Notes: generated by a model from the sequence alone, not told the origin. Shown: positions 34,984-44,248, counted from the stretch's first letter. The stretch is DNA of 64,000 nt from an uncultured Eubacterium sp. (GCA_910589045.1 CAJUSH010000001.1:101855-165854), one strand, 5' to 3'. Translations and numbers: made by a program.

Positions 34984-36844
34984 CTTTGAAGAGGAGCTGG
35001 CAAAGCTTCCGGGCAAGCCCGGTGTTTATCTGATGCACGATGAAAGGGACGCCATCATCTATATTGGAAAAGCGCGCTCCCTGCGCCATCGCGTGCGGCA
35101 GTATTTTCAGGCGAGCCACCATGAGGGCATAAAAAAAGACCGCATGGTACAGCAGATCGCCCGGTTCGAGTACATCGTGACGGATTCGGAGCTGGAGGCG
35201 CTGGTGCTGGAGTGCAATCTGATCAAAGAGCACCGGCCCAAATATAATACGATGCTTACGGACGACAAGACGTATCCATATATAAAAGTGACGCTGGGGG
35301 AGCAGTTCCCCAGGGTCCTTTTTTCGCGTCAGCTAAAAAAGGACAGATCTGCCTATTTCGGGCCTTATACGAGCGCGGGCGCGGTGAAGGATACCATCGG
35401 CCTGATTCACAAGCTCTATCAGGTGCGCACCTGCAACCGGAGCCTGCCGAGAGATATCGGCGCGGAGCGCGCCTGTCTGAACTACCACATTCACCAGTGC
35501 CAGGCGCCCTGCCAGGGTTATGTGTCGGCGGAGGAGTACCGGAAGCAGATCGACGGCGTCCTGGACTTTTTGAACGGGCGTTACCAGCCTGTTCTGCAGA
35601 TGCTCGAGCAGAAGATGTCGGAGTGCGCCGGGCGTATGGATTTTGAGAAGGCCGCAGAATACCGGGATCTGCTAAGCAGCGTGAAGCAGATTGCGCAGAA
35701 GCAGAAAATCACCCATGCCGACGGGGAGGATCGGGATATTTTAGCGATGGCGTGCGATGACCGGGACGCGGTGGTGCAGATTTTTTTTATTCGCGAGGGA
35801 CGGATGATTGGACGGGATCATTTTTATCTGCGCATTGTGAACGAGGATGAGCCGGCGCAGATCCTTTCCTCTTTTCTCAAGCAGTTTTATGCGGGCACGC
35901 CCTACATTCCCCGGGAGCTGATGCTGCAGACGGATATTGCGGAGCGCTCTGTGATCGAGGAATGGCTTACAAAAAAGAAGGGACAGCGGGTGTATCTGCG
36001 GGTGCCGAAGCGTGGGGCGAAGGAGAAGCTTGTGGAGCTTGCCGAGAAAAATGCCATGATCGTGCTGACGCAGGACCGGGAGAAGATCAAGCGGGAGGAG
36101 GGCCGTACGATTGGGGCGGTGAAGGAGCTTGCCGACCTGCTCTCGCTGCCAAGGGACGAGATCCGTCGGCTGGAGGCCTACGATATCTCCAACACCAATG
36201 GCTTTGAGTCTGTCGGCTCGATGGTCGTCTATGAGAAGGGGAAGCCCAGCCGCAGCGATTACCGGAAGTTCAAGCTGCGCACCGTGTCGGGACCGGACGA
36301 TTACGCGTCGATGCACGAGGTGCTGACGCGCCGCTTTGCCCACGGTATAAAGGAGCGTGAGGAGCGCAGGGAGCGGGAGCTGGACGAGACGTACGGCAGC
36401 TTTACGCGCTTCCCGGATCTGATTCTCATGGACGGCGGAAGGGGGCAGGTGAACGTGGCGCTGCAGGTGCTGGAGGAGCTGCAGCTGCATATTCCGGTCT
36501 GCGGTATGGTAAAGGATGATAATCACCGCACGAGAGGGTTATACTATAATAACGTGGAGCTTCCCATCGACCGTCACAGTGAGGCATTCCGGCTCATCAC
36601 GCGCATTCAGGACGAGGCACACCGGTTTGCCATCGAATACCACCGTTCGCTGCGCAGCAAGGAGCAGGTGCACTCCGTCATGGATGATATACCGGGCATC
36701 GGCCCGGCGCGCCGCAAGGCGCTGATGCGGAAATTTTTATCGATGGATGCGATCCGCGCGGCAAGCGTGGAGGAGCTTGCGTCGGCGGAGGCCATGAACG
36801 AACGTGCGGCACAGGCGGTGTACGACTTTTTTCACAGCGGTTGA
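34973..36844 (+). CDS. uvrC: Excinuclease ABC subunit C
   Basis: The product has 623 residues. ATG 34973 is preferred because AGAAGG lies 9 nt upstream; it directly abuts the alternative ATG at 34964. UvrC makes both incisions in nucleotide excision repair. The GIY-YIG nuclease domain opens with GKPGVYLMHDERDAIIYIGKA. The Cys-rich TCNRSLPRDIGAERACLNYHIHQCQAPCQGY follows, then the UVR motif (~205-240). The RNase H-like nuclease has LEAYDISNTNGFESVGSMVVYEKGK and ILMDGGRGQVNVALQVL. Tandem HhH at the end shows IPGIGPARRKALM. It overlaps ftsH by 11 nt. Confidence 0.96.
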   Translation: MAFDFEEELAKLPGKPGVYLMHDERDAIIYIGKARSLRHRVRQYFQASHHEGIKKDRMVQQIARFEYIVTDSELEALVLECNLIKEHRPKYNTMLTDDKTYPYIKVTLGEQFPRVLFSRQLKKDRSAYFGPYTSAGAVKDTIGLIHKLYQVRTCNRSLPRDIGAERACLNYHIHQCQAPCQGYVSAEEYRKQIDGVLDFLNGRYQPVLQMLEQKMSECAGRMDFEKAAEYRDLLSSVKQIAQKQKITHADGEDRDILAMACDDRDAVVQIFFIREGRMIGRDHFYLRIVNEDEPAQILSSFLKQFYAGTPYIPRELMLQTDIAERSVIEEWLTKKKGQRVYLRVPKRGAKEKLVELAEKNAMIVLTQDREKIKREEGRTIGAVKELADLLSLPRDEIRRLEAYDISNTNGFESVGSMVVYEKGKPSRSDYRKFKLRTVSGPDDYASMHEVLTRRFAHGIKEREERRERELDETYGSFTRFPDLILMDGGRGQVNVALQVLEELQLHIPVCGMVKDDNHRTRGLYYNNVELPIDRHSEAFRLITRIQDEAHRFAIEYHRSLRSKEQVHSVMDDIPGIGPARRKALMRKFLSMDAIRAASVEELASAEAMNERAAQAVYDFFHSG

Positions 36845-36922
36845 CTTTCACCTGCGCGTGACTTAAAGTAAAGGGTAGATATAATAAAAAGAAATTTTTA
36901 CAACGCACGAGGAGGAACGAAC

Positions 36923-37876
36923 ATGACACAAAAGGAAGTATCCGTCGCAAAGCTTGCGCGTCTGCTGGAGTTTAAAAATTTTACCGAGGAGGTGGACCTG
37001 CGGGAGAAAAAGGTCTGTGTATCCGAGATTAACCGCCCGGCACTTCAGCTTCACGGCTATTTTGAGCATTTCGCCGAGGGGCGGGTGCAGATTATCGGCA
37101 TGGTGGAATTTGCCTATCTGCAGCAGGTGGCTAAGGAAAAGAAAAAGGAAGCCTACGATATGTTTATGAGCTTCGATATCCCCTGTGTTGTATTTTGCCG
37201 CGGCTTCCAGCCGGACGATGATTTTCTGGAGGCGGCAACCCGCCACAATGTAGCGGTACTGGGAACCGAGCGGGCAACCTCCTCCGTGACCGCGGAGCTG
37301 ATCCGCACCCTGAACGAGGAGCTGGCGCCCTGCATTACGATCCACGGTGTGCTGGTGGACGTTTACGGCGAGGGCCTGCTGATCATGGGGGAGAGCGGTA
37401 TCGGAAAAAGTGAGGCTGCGCTGGAGCTGATCCGGCGGGGACACCGCCTTGTGACCGACGATGCGGTGGAGATCAAGCGCATTGACGAGGCGACGCTCAT
37501 CGGCACCTCGCCGGCGGTTACGCGCCACTTTATCGAGCTGCGGGGCATCGGCATCATTGATGTGAAGTCGCTTTACGGCGTGGAGTGCGTGAAGGATAAA
37601 CAGCAGATTGACCTGGTCATTAAGCTGGAGGACTGGCATAAGGATAAAGAGTACGACCGGCTTGGCATGGACCAGGAGTACACCGAGTTTTTGGGAAATA
37701 AGGTGGTCTGCCACTCGCTTCCGATCCGCCCCGGGCGGAATCTCGCGGTCATCTGTGAGACGGCGGCGGTCAACCACAGACAGAAGAAGATGGGCTACAA
37801 CGCGGCGCAGGAGCTGTACCGCCGCGTGCAGGCAAAGTTGAGCAAGGGTGAAAATCCCGATGAGGATGCAGAGTAA
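36923..37876 (+). CDS. hprK: HPr kinase/phosphorylase
   Basis: The product has 317 residues. The enzyme phosphorylates Ser46 of HPr, or reverses this, to control carbon catabolite repression. The N-terminal domain precedes Walker A GESGIGKSEAALELI (~156-170). RHFIELRGIGIIDVKSLYG carries the family K3-type signature. An AGGAGGAAC ribosome binding site lies upstream. It is the second gene in the uvrC-hprK-M18-murB-rapZ-whiA order common in Clostridia. Confidence 0.96.
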   Translation: MTQKEVSVAKLARLLEFKNFTEEVDLREKKVCVSEINRPALQLHGYFEHFAEGRVQIIGMVEFAYLQQVAKEKKKEAYDMFMSFDIPCVVFCRGFQPDDDFLEAATRHNVAVLGTERATSSVTAELIRTLNEELAPCITIHGVLVDVYGEGLLIMGESGIGKSEAALELIRRGHRLVTDDAVEIKRIDEATLIGTSPAVTRHFIELRGIGIIDVKSLYGVECVKDKQQIDLVIKLEDWHKDKEYDRLGMDQEYTEFLGNKVVCHSLPIRPGRNLAVICETAAVNHRQKKMGYNAAQELYRRVQAKLSKGENPDEDAE

Positions 37877-37925
37877 GCGGCACAGGGTGTCAGGGCCGCA
37901 GGCTCTGACGGCACATGGACTGCCT

Positions 37926-38138
37926 GTGAGGGCAAAAACAGCCGAAACTAAGGAATGCGGGTGACGGCAAAACAGCCGGAACCAAGGAAGGCCGGCGATG
38001 ACGGCAAAAACAGCCGGAACTAAGGAATGCGGGTGACGGCAAAACAGCCGGAACCAAGGAAGGCCGGCGGTGAGGGCAAAAACAGCCGGAACCAAGGAAT
38101 GCGGGTGACGGCAAAAATAGTCAGAAATGAGGAGATGG
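37926..38138. repeat. Six-copy 35-37-nt tandem repeat between hprK and the M18 peptidase
   Basis: Units begin near 37926, 37961, 37997, 38033, 38070 and 38105, with consensus GTGACGGCAAAAACAGCCGG-AACYAAGGAATGCGG. Short and long variants alternate (GGAATGCGG versus GGAAGGCCGGCG), giving a ~72-nt higher period. The last unit is degenerate, and its GAGGAG supplies the ribosome binding site of the next gene. Lengths are not multiples of three, so it is non-coding. A 9-bp hairpin without T-run (37889-37909) precedes it. Confidence 0.9.
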
Positions 38139-38144
38139 ATGTAA

Positions 38145-39542
38145 ATGGAACGCAATAAAGCCTGGGATGCATATCCCGGAGAAAAGAAAAAAGAGGTATT
38201 AGATTTTGCGGAGGAATACCGCAGATTTTTATCGGAAAACAAGACGGAGCGCGCGTGTATAAAAACCTTCGAGGCGAAGGCAAAAAAAGCGGGCTTTGTG
38301 GGATTAAACGACGCGGTGAAGGCCGGGCGTACCCTGATGGCGGGGGACCGGCTCTATTATAACCACATGGGGAAATCCATGGTGATGTTTGTCATCGGCG
38401 AGGAGCCTATGAGCAGCGGCATGAATATTCTCGGTGCGCATATCGATTCGCCTAGGCTGGATTTAAAGCAGAACCCTCTCTATGAGGATATGGATCTTGC
38501 GATGCTCGACACCCATTATTACGGCGGTGTAAAAAAATACCAGTGGGTGACGCTTCCCCTTGCGCTGCACGGCGTTGTGGCGAAAAAGGACGGCAGCGTG
38601 GTGGAGATTAACATCGGCGACAAGCCCGGAGACCCGGTGGTGGGCGTGAGCGATCTGCTCATCCACCTCGCATCCGAGCAGCTGGAGAAAAAGGGGAATA
38701 AGGTGATCGAGGGTGAGAACCTTGACGTGCTCATCGGCAGCCAGCCCGCCGACAAAAAGGAGGATGGGGAAAAAGAGGAAAAGGACCGCACGAAGGCGCA
38801 CATCCTGGCACTGCTCAAGGAGACGTACGATATCGGGGAGGAGGATTTTCTTTCCGCGGAGATCGAGGTCGTGCCCGCGGGAGAGGCAAGGGATTACGGC
38901 CTCGACCGCAGTATGATCATGGGCTACGGACACGACGACCGCGTGTGCGCATATCCTTCCTTCGAGGCAATTTTACAGATGCAGAAGCCCAGGCGCACCA
39001 GCGTGTGCCTGCTCGTGGACAAGGAGGAGATCGGCAGCGTGGGAGCAACCGGCATGCAGTCCAGATTTTTTGAGAATGCGGTGGCGGAGGTGCTTGCCCT
39101 GTGCGGCAGCTACAGTGATCTGATGCTGCGGCGTGCACTGCAAAATTCCAGAATGCTCTCCTCGGATGTGAGTGCGGCGTACGATCCCAACTACCCTTCT
39201 GTAACGGAAAAGAAAAACGGGGCATATTTTGGCAGGGGAATCGTATTTAATAAATATACGGGTTCCCGCGGAAAGTCCGGATCGAATGACGCAAATGCGG
39301 AGTATATGGCGAGGCTGCGGCGTATATTTGACGAGAACAAGGTCGCCTTTCAGACATCGGAGCTTGGAAAGGTGGATCAGGGAGGCGGCGGTACCATCGC
39401 CTATATTCTGGCGAATTACGGCATGGAGGTCATCGACAGCGGCGTTGCCGTCATGAACATGCATGCGCCGTGGGAGATCATCAGCAAGGTGGATCTGTAC
39501 GAGGCATACAGGGGCTATGTGGCATTTTTAAAGGAAGCATAG
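38145..39542 (+). CDS. M18 family aminopeptidase
   Basis: The product has 465 residues. M18 enzymes are cytoplasmic di-zinc aminopeptidases that trim N-terminal acidic or neutral residues from peptides. Metal and catalytic segments are visible: LGAHIDSPRLDLKQNP (~98-112), VDKEEIGSVGATGMQ (~287-301), the GYGHDDRVCAYPSFEA motif (~262) and the C-terminal MHAPWEIISKVDLYEAYRGY. A charged insert (ADKKEDGEKEEKDRTK, ~202-220) is typical of this clostridial subgroup. The tandem repeat directly upstream is unusual. murB follows by 12 nt. Confidence 0.92.
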   Translation: MERNKAWDAYPGEKKKEVLDFAEEYRRFLSENKTERACIKTFEAKAKKAGFVGLNDAVKAGRTLMAGDRLYYNHMGKSMVMFVIGEEPMSSGMNILGAHIDSPRLDLKQNPLYEDMDLAMLDTHYYGGVKKYQWVTLPLALHGVVAKKDGSVVEINIGDKPGDPVVGVSDLLIHLASEQLEKKGNKVIEGENLDVLIGSQPADKKEDGEKEEKDRTKAHILALLKETYDIGEEDFLSAEIEVVPAGEARDYGLDRSMIMGYGHDDRVCAYPSFEAILQMQKPRRTSVCLLVDKEEIGSVGATGMQSRFFENAVAEVLALCGSYSDLMLRRALQNSRMLSSDVSAAYDPNYPSVTEKKNGAYFGRGIVFNKYTGSRGKSGSNDANAEYMARLRRIFDENKVAFQTSELGKVDQGGGGTIAYILANYGMEVIDSGVAVMNMHAPWEIISKVDLYEAYRGYVAFLKEA

Positions 39543-39554
39543 GTTTGGAGATCG

Positions 39555-40490
39555 ATGGATAGAGACAGACAACAATTTGAGCGGGAGCTGGGGGCGCTTC
39601 TCGGCGAAACGCAGATCAGACGGGAGGAACCGATGAGCCGCCACACGACATTTCGTGTGGGTGGTGCGGCGGAGTACTTCTTAATGCCGGATTTGCAACA
39701 AACACCAGAGCTGGTAGCGCTGTGCAAACGCTGTGAAATGCCGCTTGTGATTATAGGAAACGGCAGTAATATTCTTGTATCTGACGCAGGAATACGAGGA
39801 GCTGTAATCGAGATGGGAAGCAATGCGTCAGCTATTGATGTGAAAGAAAACCGTCTTTATGTACAGGCGGGAACGCTGTTATCCGAAGCGGCAAACACTG
39901 CTGCGCGGCAAAAATTAGCAGGACTGGAGTTCGCGGCGGGCATTCCGGGCTCCCTGGGCGGCGCGGTTGTGATGAACGCGGGCGCCTACGGCGGGGAGAT
40001 GAAGGACGTTTTGCAGCGTGTGCGTGTCCTGACAAAAAGCGGACAGGTGGAGCTTCGGGAGGCCGGGGAGCTGGAGCTTTCCTACCGGCACAGCCGCATG
40101 ATGCGGGAGGGGGAGCTTGTTCTGGAGGCGGAGCTCTCTCTGACACCCGGCGACGAGGCGGAGATCCGGGGGCGCATGGAGGAGCTGAAGAAGAAGCGCG
40201 TCGCAAAGCAGCCCCTGGAATACCCCAGCGCGGGGAGCACGTTTAAAAGGCCGCCGGGTTATTTTGCGGGGAAGCTCATCGAGGAAGCAGGACTTCGGGG
40301 CTTTTGCGTGGGCGCCGCACAGGTGTCCGAGAAGCACTGCGGCTTTGTCATCAACCGCGGAGGCGCGTGTGCGTCGGACATTTTGGAACTGATGCGCCGT
40401 GTGCGCGCCCGCGTGAAGGAGACGAGCGGCGTGGAGCTGGAGCCGGAGGTGCGGCTGCTTGGGTTTGCGCCGGGCGAGGGGCTTGTGTGA
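39555..40490 (+). CDS. murB: UDP-N-acetylenolpyruvoylglucosamine reductase
   Basis: The product has 311 residues. This FAD enzyme reduces UDP-GlcNAc-enolpyruvate to UDP-MurNAc with NADPH. The FAD domain shows TTFRVGGAAEYF, NGSNILVSDAG and the GIPGSLGGAVVMNAGAYGGEM loop. The substrate domain shows YRHSRM and PSAGSTFKRP with the proton-donor Ser, then AGLRGFCVGAAQVSEKHCGFVIN. This is the type II (clostridial) architecture. Spacing of 12 nt from the peptidase suggests an operon. Confidence 0.96.
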   Translation: MDRDRQQFERELGALLGETQIRREEPMSRHTTFRVGGAAEYFLMPDLQQTPELVALCKRCEMPLVIIGNGSNILVSDAGIRGAVIEMGSNASAIDVKENRLYVQAGTLLSEAANTAARQKLAGLEFAAGIPGSLGGAVVMNAGAYGGEMKDVLQRVRVLTKSGQVELREAGELELSYRHSRMMREGELVLEAELSLTPGDEAEIRGRMEELKKKRVAKQPLEYPSAGSTFKRPPGYFAGKLIEEAGLRGFCVGAAQVSEKHCGFVINRGGACASDILELMRRVRARVKETSGVELEPEVRLLGFAPGEGLV

Positions 40491-40576
40491 AGCACGGGGC
40501 CCTCGGGGCCAAGCGGGGATTTCAGGCGCCCCCGGATATCCGGTAAGTCTGGAACGAATTGATAGGAGGCGGGAGC

Positions 40577-41449
40577 ATGAAGTGTGTGATTTTGACAGGA
40601 ATGTCAGGCTCCGGGAAGAGCACGGCGCTGAAAATGATTGAGGATATGGGGTATTTCTGCGTCGGAAATCTGCCGATTTCCCTGGTGGAGAGCGTTGTGC
40701 AGCTTGCAGAGAATGATCCGGAGCTGGATAAAATCGCTATTAACGTGGACGTGAGGAGCGGACAGAATATCGGGGACTTAAACGGTGTGCTGGATCACCT
40801 AAAGGAGCACAAAAAGAGCTTCGAGCTGCTTTTTCTGGAGTGCGAGGACTCGGTTATTATCAAGCGTTATAAGGAGACACGCCGCAGCCATCCTCTGGCG
40901 GAGGGGGAGCGGGTGGACAAGGGCATCGCGGCGGAGCGCGCGCTGGTGGAGTCGCTGAAGCGGCGGGCGGACTATATTCTTGACACGAGCCAGCTTTTGA
41001 CGCGGGAGCTGCAGGCGGAGCTGAAAAAAATCTTCGTCAGCAACCAGGATTACAACAATCTTTACATTACCGTGCTCTCCTTCGGCTTTAAATACGGGAT
41101 TCCGACGGATGCGGATCTGGTGTTTGACGTGCGCTTTCTGCCGAACCCCTACTATGTGGAGGAGCTTCGTCCCCTGACTGGCCTGGATGCGCCCATTCAG
41201 GATTTTGTCAGGGCGTCTGCGCAGTATCACACGTTTTTAGACAAGCTGGAGGATATGATTCAATTCTTAATTCCAAATTATATAAGTGAAGGAAAGAACC
41301 AATTGGTCATCGGTATCGGGTGTACGGGCGGAAAACACCGTTCGGTGACGCTGGCGGAGGGGCTTTATGGGCGTTTGAGTGCGCAAAAGGACTACGGGCT
41401 GCGCATCGAGCACCGGGATATTGAGCGGGATGCCCACAGGGGAAAATAG
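40577..41449 (+). CDS. rapZ: RNase adapter/nucleotide-binding protein RapZ
   Basis: The product has 291 residues from ATG 40577, with AGGAGG upstream. Walker A is GMSGSGKST (~8-16), followed by YFCVGNLP and DVRS. The C-terminal domain has VRFLPNPYYVEELRPLTGLD and IGIGCTGGKHRSV, the conserved ligand-binding region of RapZ/YvcJ proteins. In Proteobacteria RapZ controls GlcN6P synthesis; in Firmicutes YvcJ hydrolyses nucleotides, and the exact role is less clear. Its place between murB and whiA is the standard Firmicutes order. Confidence 0.95.
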   Translation: MKCVILTGMSGSGKSTALKMIEDMGYFCVGNLPISLVESVVQLAENDPELDKIAINVDVRSGQNIGDLNGVLDHLKEHKKSFELLFLECEDSVIIKRYKETRRSHPLAEGERVDKGIAAERALVESLKRRADYILDTSQLLTRELQAELKKIFVSNQDYNNLYITVLSFGFKYGIPTDADLVFDVRFLPNPYYVEELRPLTGLDAPIQDFVRASAQYHTFLDKLEDMIQFLIPNYISEGKNQLVIGIGCTGGKHRSVTLAEGLYGRLSAQKDYGLRIEHRDIERDAHRGK

Positions 41450-41493
41450 AGGGCTGCCGGTTTTGGCGAGAGCGGGAATTTTAGGAGAGGAAT

Positions 41494-42318
41494 ATGTCAT
41501 TTTCCAGTGAGGTAAAGGCGGAGCTGGCAAAGCAACTGGACGGGAAGCGGCACTGCCGGATGGCGGAGCTGGCAGCGCTGACGGAGTTTCGCGCGGACGG
41601 CGGCCCGGCGCTTGAAAAAAAAGAGCTGCTGACAAGGAGACTCTTTGGAGCTGTTTCGCAGGAGGAAACGATAACGGAGTCTTCGAGTAATGAAAAACAA
41701 GAGGAACGTGCAACGGAAATTTCCGCGTTAATATCGCATGGTGCGGAAAAAATGTGCTGCAAACGAGCGTATCTGCGGGGTGCGTTCCTAGCGTCCGGCT
41801 CCATCAGCAACCCGGAAAAGTCGTATCATTTTGAGATCGTGTGCCAGAGCCCCGCACAGGCGGCGCATTTGCAGAAGCTCTATAAGGAATTTGAGCTGGA
41901 CGCAAAGATCGTCCGGCGTAAAAAATATTACATCGTCTATATCAAGGAGGGGGCGCAGATCGTGGATGCCCTGAATGTGATGGGCGCGCATGTGGCGCTG
42001 ATGAACCTTGAAAATGTGCGGATTCTGAAGGAGATGCGGGGCTCGGTGAACCGTATTGTCAACTGCGAGACTGCTAACATCGGCAAGGTGGTGGGTGCGG
42101 CCTGCCGCCAGATCGAGGATATCCGTTTTATTGAGAGCAGGGCAGGTCTTGCAACGCTTCCGCCTGCGCTGCGGGAAATGGCGCTTTTACGGCTGAATTA
42201 CCCGGACAGCTCCCTGGCGGAGCTTGGGGAGCTGTGCGACCCGCCCATCGGGAAATCGGGTGTGAACCACCGCCTGCGCAAGCTCTCCGAAACGGCAGGA
42301 AAGCTGCAGCAGCAATAA
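41494..42318 (+). CDS. whiA: WhiA-type DNA-binding protein with shortened N-terminal domain
   Basis: The product has 274 residues, while WhiA proteins are usually about 310-325. The N-terminus is normal (MSFSSEVKAELAKQL, HCRMAELAALTEF). The homologous core resumes at CCKRAYLRGAFLASGSI (~88), SYHFEIVCQSP, KKYYIVYIKEG and RILKEMRGSVNRIVNCETANI. The C-terminal helix-turn-helix (LRLNYPDSSLAELGELCDPPIGKSGVNHRLRKL) is intact. The ~50 residues in between are unlike the family and rich in Glu/Ser (ETITESSSNEKQEERATE), so roughly 35-40 residues of the first LAGLIDADG-like repeat seem lost. AGGAGAGG precedes the start. Confidence 0.92.
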   Translation: MSFSSEVKAELAKQLDGKRHCRMAELAALTEFRADGGPALEKKELLTRRLFGAVSQEETITESSSNEKQEERATEISALISHGAEKMCCKRAYLRGAFLASGSISNPEKSYHFEIVCQSPAQAAHLQKLYKEFELDAKIVRRKKYYIVYIKEGAQIVDALNVMGAHVALMNLENVRILKEMRGSVNRIVNCETANIGKVVGAACRQIEDIRFIESRAGLATLPPALREMALLRLNYPDSSLAELGELCDPPIGKSGVNHRLRKLSETAGKLQQQ

Positions 42319-42333
42319 AAAGGGAGGGATAGG

Positions 42334-43218
42334 ATGAAGCTGTTATTTGTGTACAATCCGCATTCCGGGGTCGGGAAAGTTCGGTCACAGCTCTCGGATA
42401 TTTTGGAGATCATGGTGCGCGCGGGGTATGAGGTGCGCGTGCATCCGACGCAGGAGCGGGGCGATGCGACCCGCCGGGTGGCAGCGGACGCGCATGCATA
42501 CGACCTCATCGTCTGCTGCGGCGGGGACGGTACGCTGGACGAAACGGTTACGGGGCTAATGCAAAACCGGGTCAGTGTGCCGCTTGGCTACATTCCGGCG
42601 GGCAGCACAAATGATTTTGCGGTATCGCTGGGACTGCCGAAGGATATGAAACGGGCGGCACAGATCGCCGTGGGCGGAAGCGTTTTTCCCTGCGACGTCG
42701 GCTGCTTCGGGGACGATTATTTTGTGTACATCGCAGCCTTCGGCCTGTTTACGGACGTGTCCTACCAGACAAGCCAGGAATTGAAAAACGTGCTCGGACA
42801 TGCCGCGTATCTGCTGGAGGGCGCAAAGCGCATCGGCAGTCATCCAAGCTATCGGATGTGTGTGGAGTATGCGCAGGAGCGCATCGAGGGAGAATTTATT
42901 TTCGGAATGGTGACCAATTCCGTCTCGGTCGGGGGATTTAAGGGCATGACCGGGAAGGATGTTGCGCTCGACGATGGCCTGTTCGAGGTGACGCTGATCA
43001 AAACGCCCCGCAATGCGGCGGAGCTGAATGAAATTATTGCCTGCCTGACCAACCTGCGCTCGGAGTCCGACCGGATTTATTCCTTTAAGACCGACGAGCT
43101 GCGCATTTCGCCTTATCAGGCGATCCCCTGGACGCTGGACGGGGAGTTCGGGGGTGAGCAGACGCAGATCACGATCAAAAGCATGCACCGGGCGCTGAAT
43201 ATCCGGGTGGAGCCGTAG
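42334..43218 (+). CDS. Diacylglycerol kinase-family lipid kinase (YegS/BmrU-like)
   Basis: The product has 294 residues. The nucleotide-binding domain shows YNPHSGVGK (~7-15) and CCGGDGTLDETV (~59-70), then IPAGSTNDFA (~86-95). The C-terminal beta domain contains GGFKGMTGKDVALDDGLFEVTLIK with the acidic cluster seen in bacterial lipid kinases. The enzyme should phosphorylate a lipid such as diacylglycerol on the inner membrane leaflet; substrate preference cannot be read from sequence. It is 15 nt after whiA and probably ends this operon, because a strong promoter for fba follows. Confidence 0.9.
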   Translation: MKLLFVYNPHSGVGKVRSQLSDILEIMVRAGYEVRVHPTQERGDATRRVAADAHAYDLIVCCGGDGTLDETVTGLMQNRVSVPLGYIPAGSTNDFAVSLGLPKDMKRAAQIAVGGSVFPCDVGCFGDDYFVYIAAFGLFTDVSYQTSQELKNVLGHAAYLLEGAKRIGSHPSYRMCVEYAQERIEGEFIFGMVTNSVSVGGFKGMTGKDVALDDGLFEVTLIKTPRNAAELNEIIACLTNLRSESDRIYSFKTDELRISPYQAIPWTLDGEFGGEQTQITIKSMHRALNIRVEP

Positions 43219-43231
43219 GCGTTACTTTTTC

Positions 43232-43260
43232 TTTACAATTTTCGGCGTTCGTGCTATATT
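43232..43260 (+). promoter_or_regulatory. Promoter for fba
   Basis: TTTACA (43232-43237), a 17-bp spacer and TATATT (43255-43260), 65 nt before the start codon. Confidence 0.8.
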
Positions 43261-43324
43261 TATCTCAAAGTGTGTGTGGATGGCGCGTGCCGTTCACAAC
43301 TATATAGAAAATGGAGGAATTACT

Positions 43325-44188
43325 ATGTTAGTATCTGCAAAAGAGATGTTGGAAAAGGCAAAAGCCGGACATTACGCAGTCGGCCAGTTTAACATCAACA
43401 ACCTGGAGTGGACAAAGGCGATCCTTTTGACCGCACAGGAGCTGAACTCACCGGTCATTCTCGGTGTATCCGAGGGCGCAGGAAAGTATATGACCGGCTT
43501 TAAAACCGTTGCCGCTATGGTAAAGGCGATGGATGAGGAGCTTAACATTACGGTTCCCGTAGCACTCCATCTGGATCACGGTACCTATGAAGGCTGCTAT
43601 AAGTGTATCAAGGCAGGTTTTACCTCTATCATGTTTGATGGCTCCCATTATCCCATTGAGGAGAACATTGCAAAGACAAGCGAGCTGGTAAATGTTTCCC
43701 ATGCCCTTGGTCTGTCCATCGAGGCGGAGGTCGGCTCCATCGGCGGCGAAGAGGACGGCGTTGTGGGAATGGGCGAGTGTGCAGATCCCGACGAGTGCAA
43801 GGCTGTCGCTGACCTTGGTGTTGATATGCTTGCGGCAGGTATCGGAAACATTCATGGAAAATATCCGGAAAACTGGGCTGGCTTAAGCTTCGATACGCTT
43901 GATGCGATTCAGCAGAAGACCGGCGCGATGCCCCTCGTACTGCACGGCGGCACCGGAATTCCCGAGGATATGATCAAGAAAGCCATTGATCTTGGTGTTT
44001 CCAAGATCAACGTGAACACGGAGTGCCAGTTATCCTTTGCAGATGCGACACGTAAATACATCGAGGCTGGCAAGGACCAGGAAGGCAAGGGATTTGATCC
44101 CCGCAAGCTCTTAGCACCGGGAACCGATGCGATCAAGGCGACCGTTAAGGAGAAAATGGAGCTGTTCGGTTCCGTAGGAAAGGCTTAA
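43325..44188 (+). CDS. fba: Class II fructose-bisphosphate aldolase
   Basis: The product has 287 residues from ATG 43325, with GGAGG upstream. This zinc aldolase splits fructose-1,6-bisphosphate into DHAP and G3P. Zinc ligands appear in VALHLDHGTYEGC (His pair region, ~81-90), the EVGSIGGEED segment, GIGNIHGKYPE and LVLHGGTGIPED. The N-terminus MLVSAKEMLEKAKAGHYAVGQFNINNLEWTKA is typical of Firmicutes FbaA. A monocistronic unit is likely from its own promoter and the hairpin at 44294. Confidence 0.96.
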   Translation: MLVSAKEMLEKAKAGHYAVGQFNINNLEWTKAILLTAQELNSPVILGVSEGAGKYMTGFKTVAAMVKAMDEELNITVPVALHLDHGTYEGCYKCIKAGFTSIMFDGSHYPIEENIAKTSELVNVSHALGLSIEAEVGSIGGEEDGVVGMGECADPDECKAVADLGVDMLAAGIGNIHGKYPENWAGLSFDTLDAIQQKTGAMPLVLHGGTGIPEDMIKKAIDLGVSKINVNTECQLSFADATRKYIEAGKDQEGKGFDPRKLLAPGTDAIKATVKEKMELFGSVGKA

Positions 44189-44248
44189 TGGAAACGGCTT
44201 AAGAAAGTTAAGTATTTAAGAAAAAGTGGAAAAAACTAAAATTTGCTA

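Noticed and set aside
36863..38242. Long minus-strand frame with HPHSLVPAVFA repeats opposite hprK
   Set aside because: It is antisense to hprK and the tandem repeat; its repetitive protein merely reads the repeat DNA. There is no ribosome binding site and hprK is unambiguous.
43221..43237. GTTACTTTTTC at the fba promoter as another copy of the dispersed repeat
   Set aside because: Only about ten bases match, they overlap the -35 region, and no palindrome or further similarity follows.
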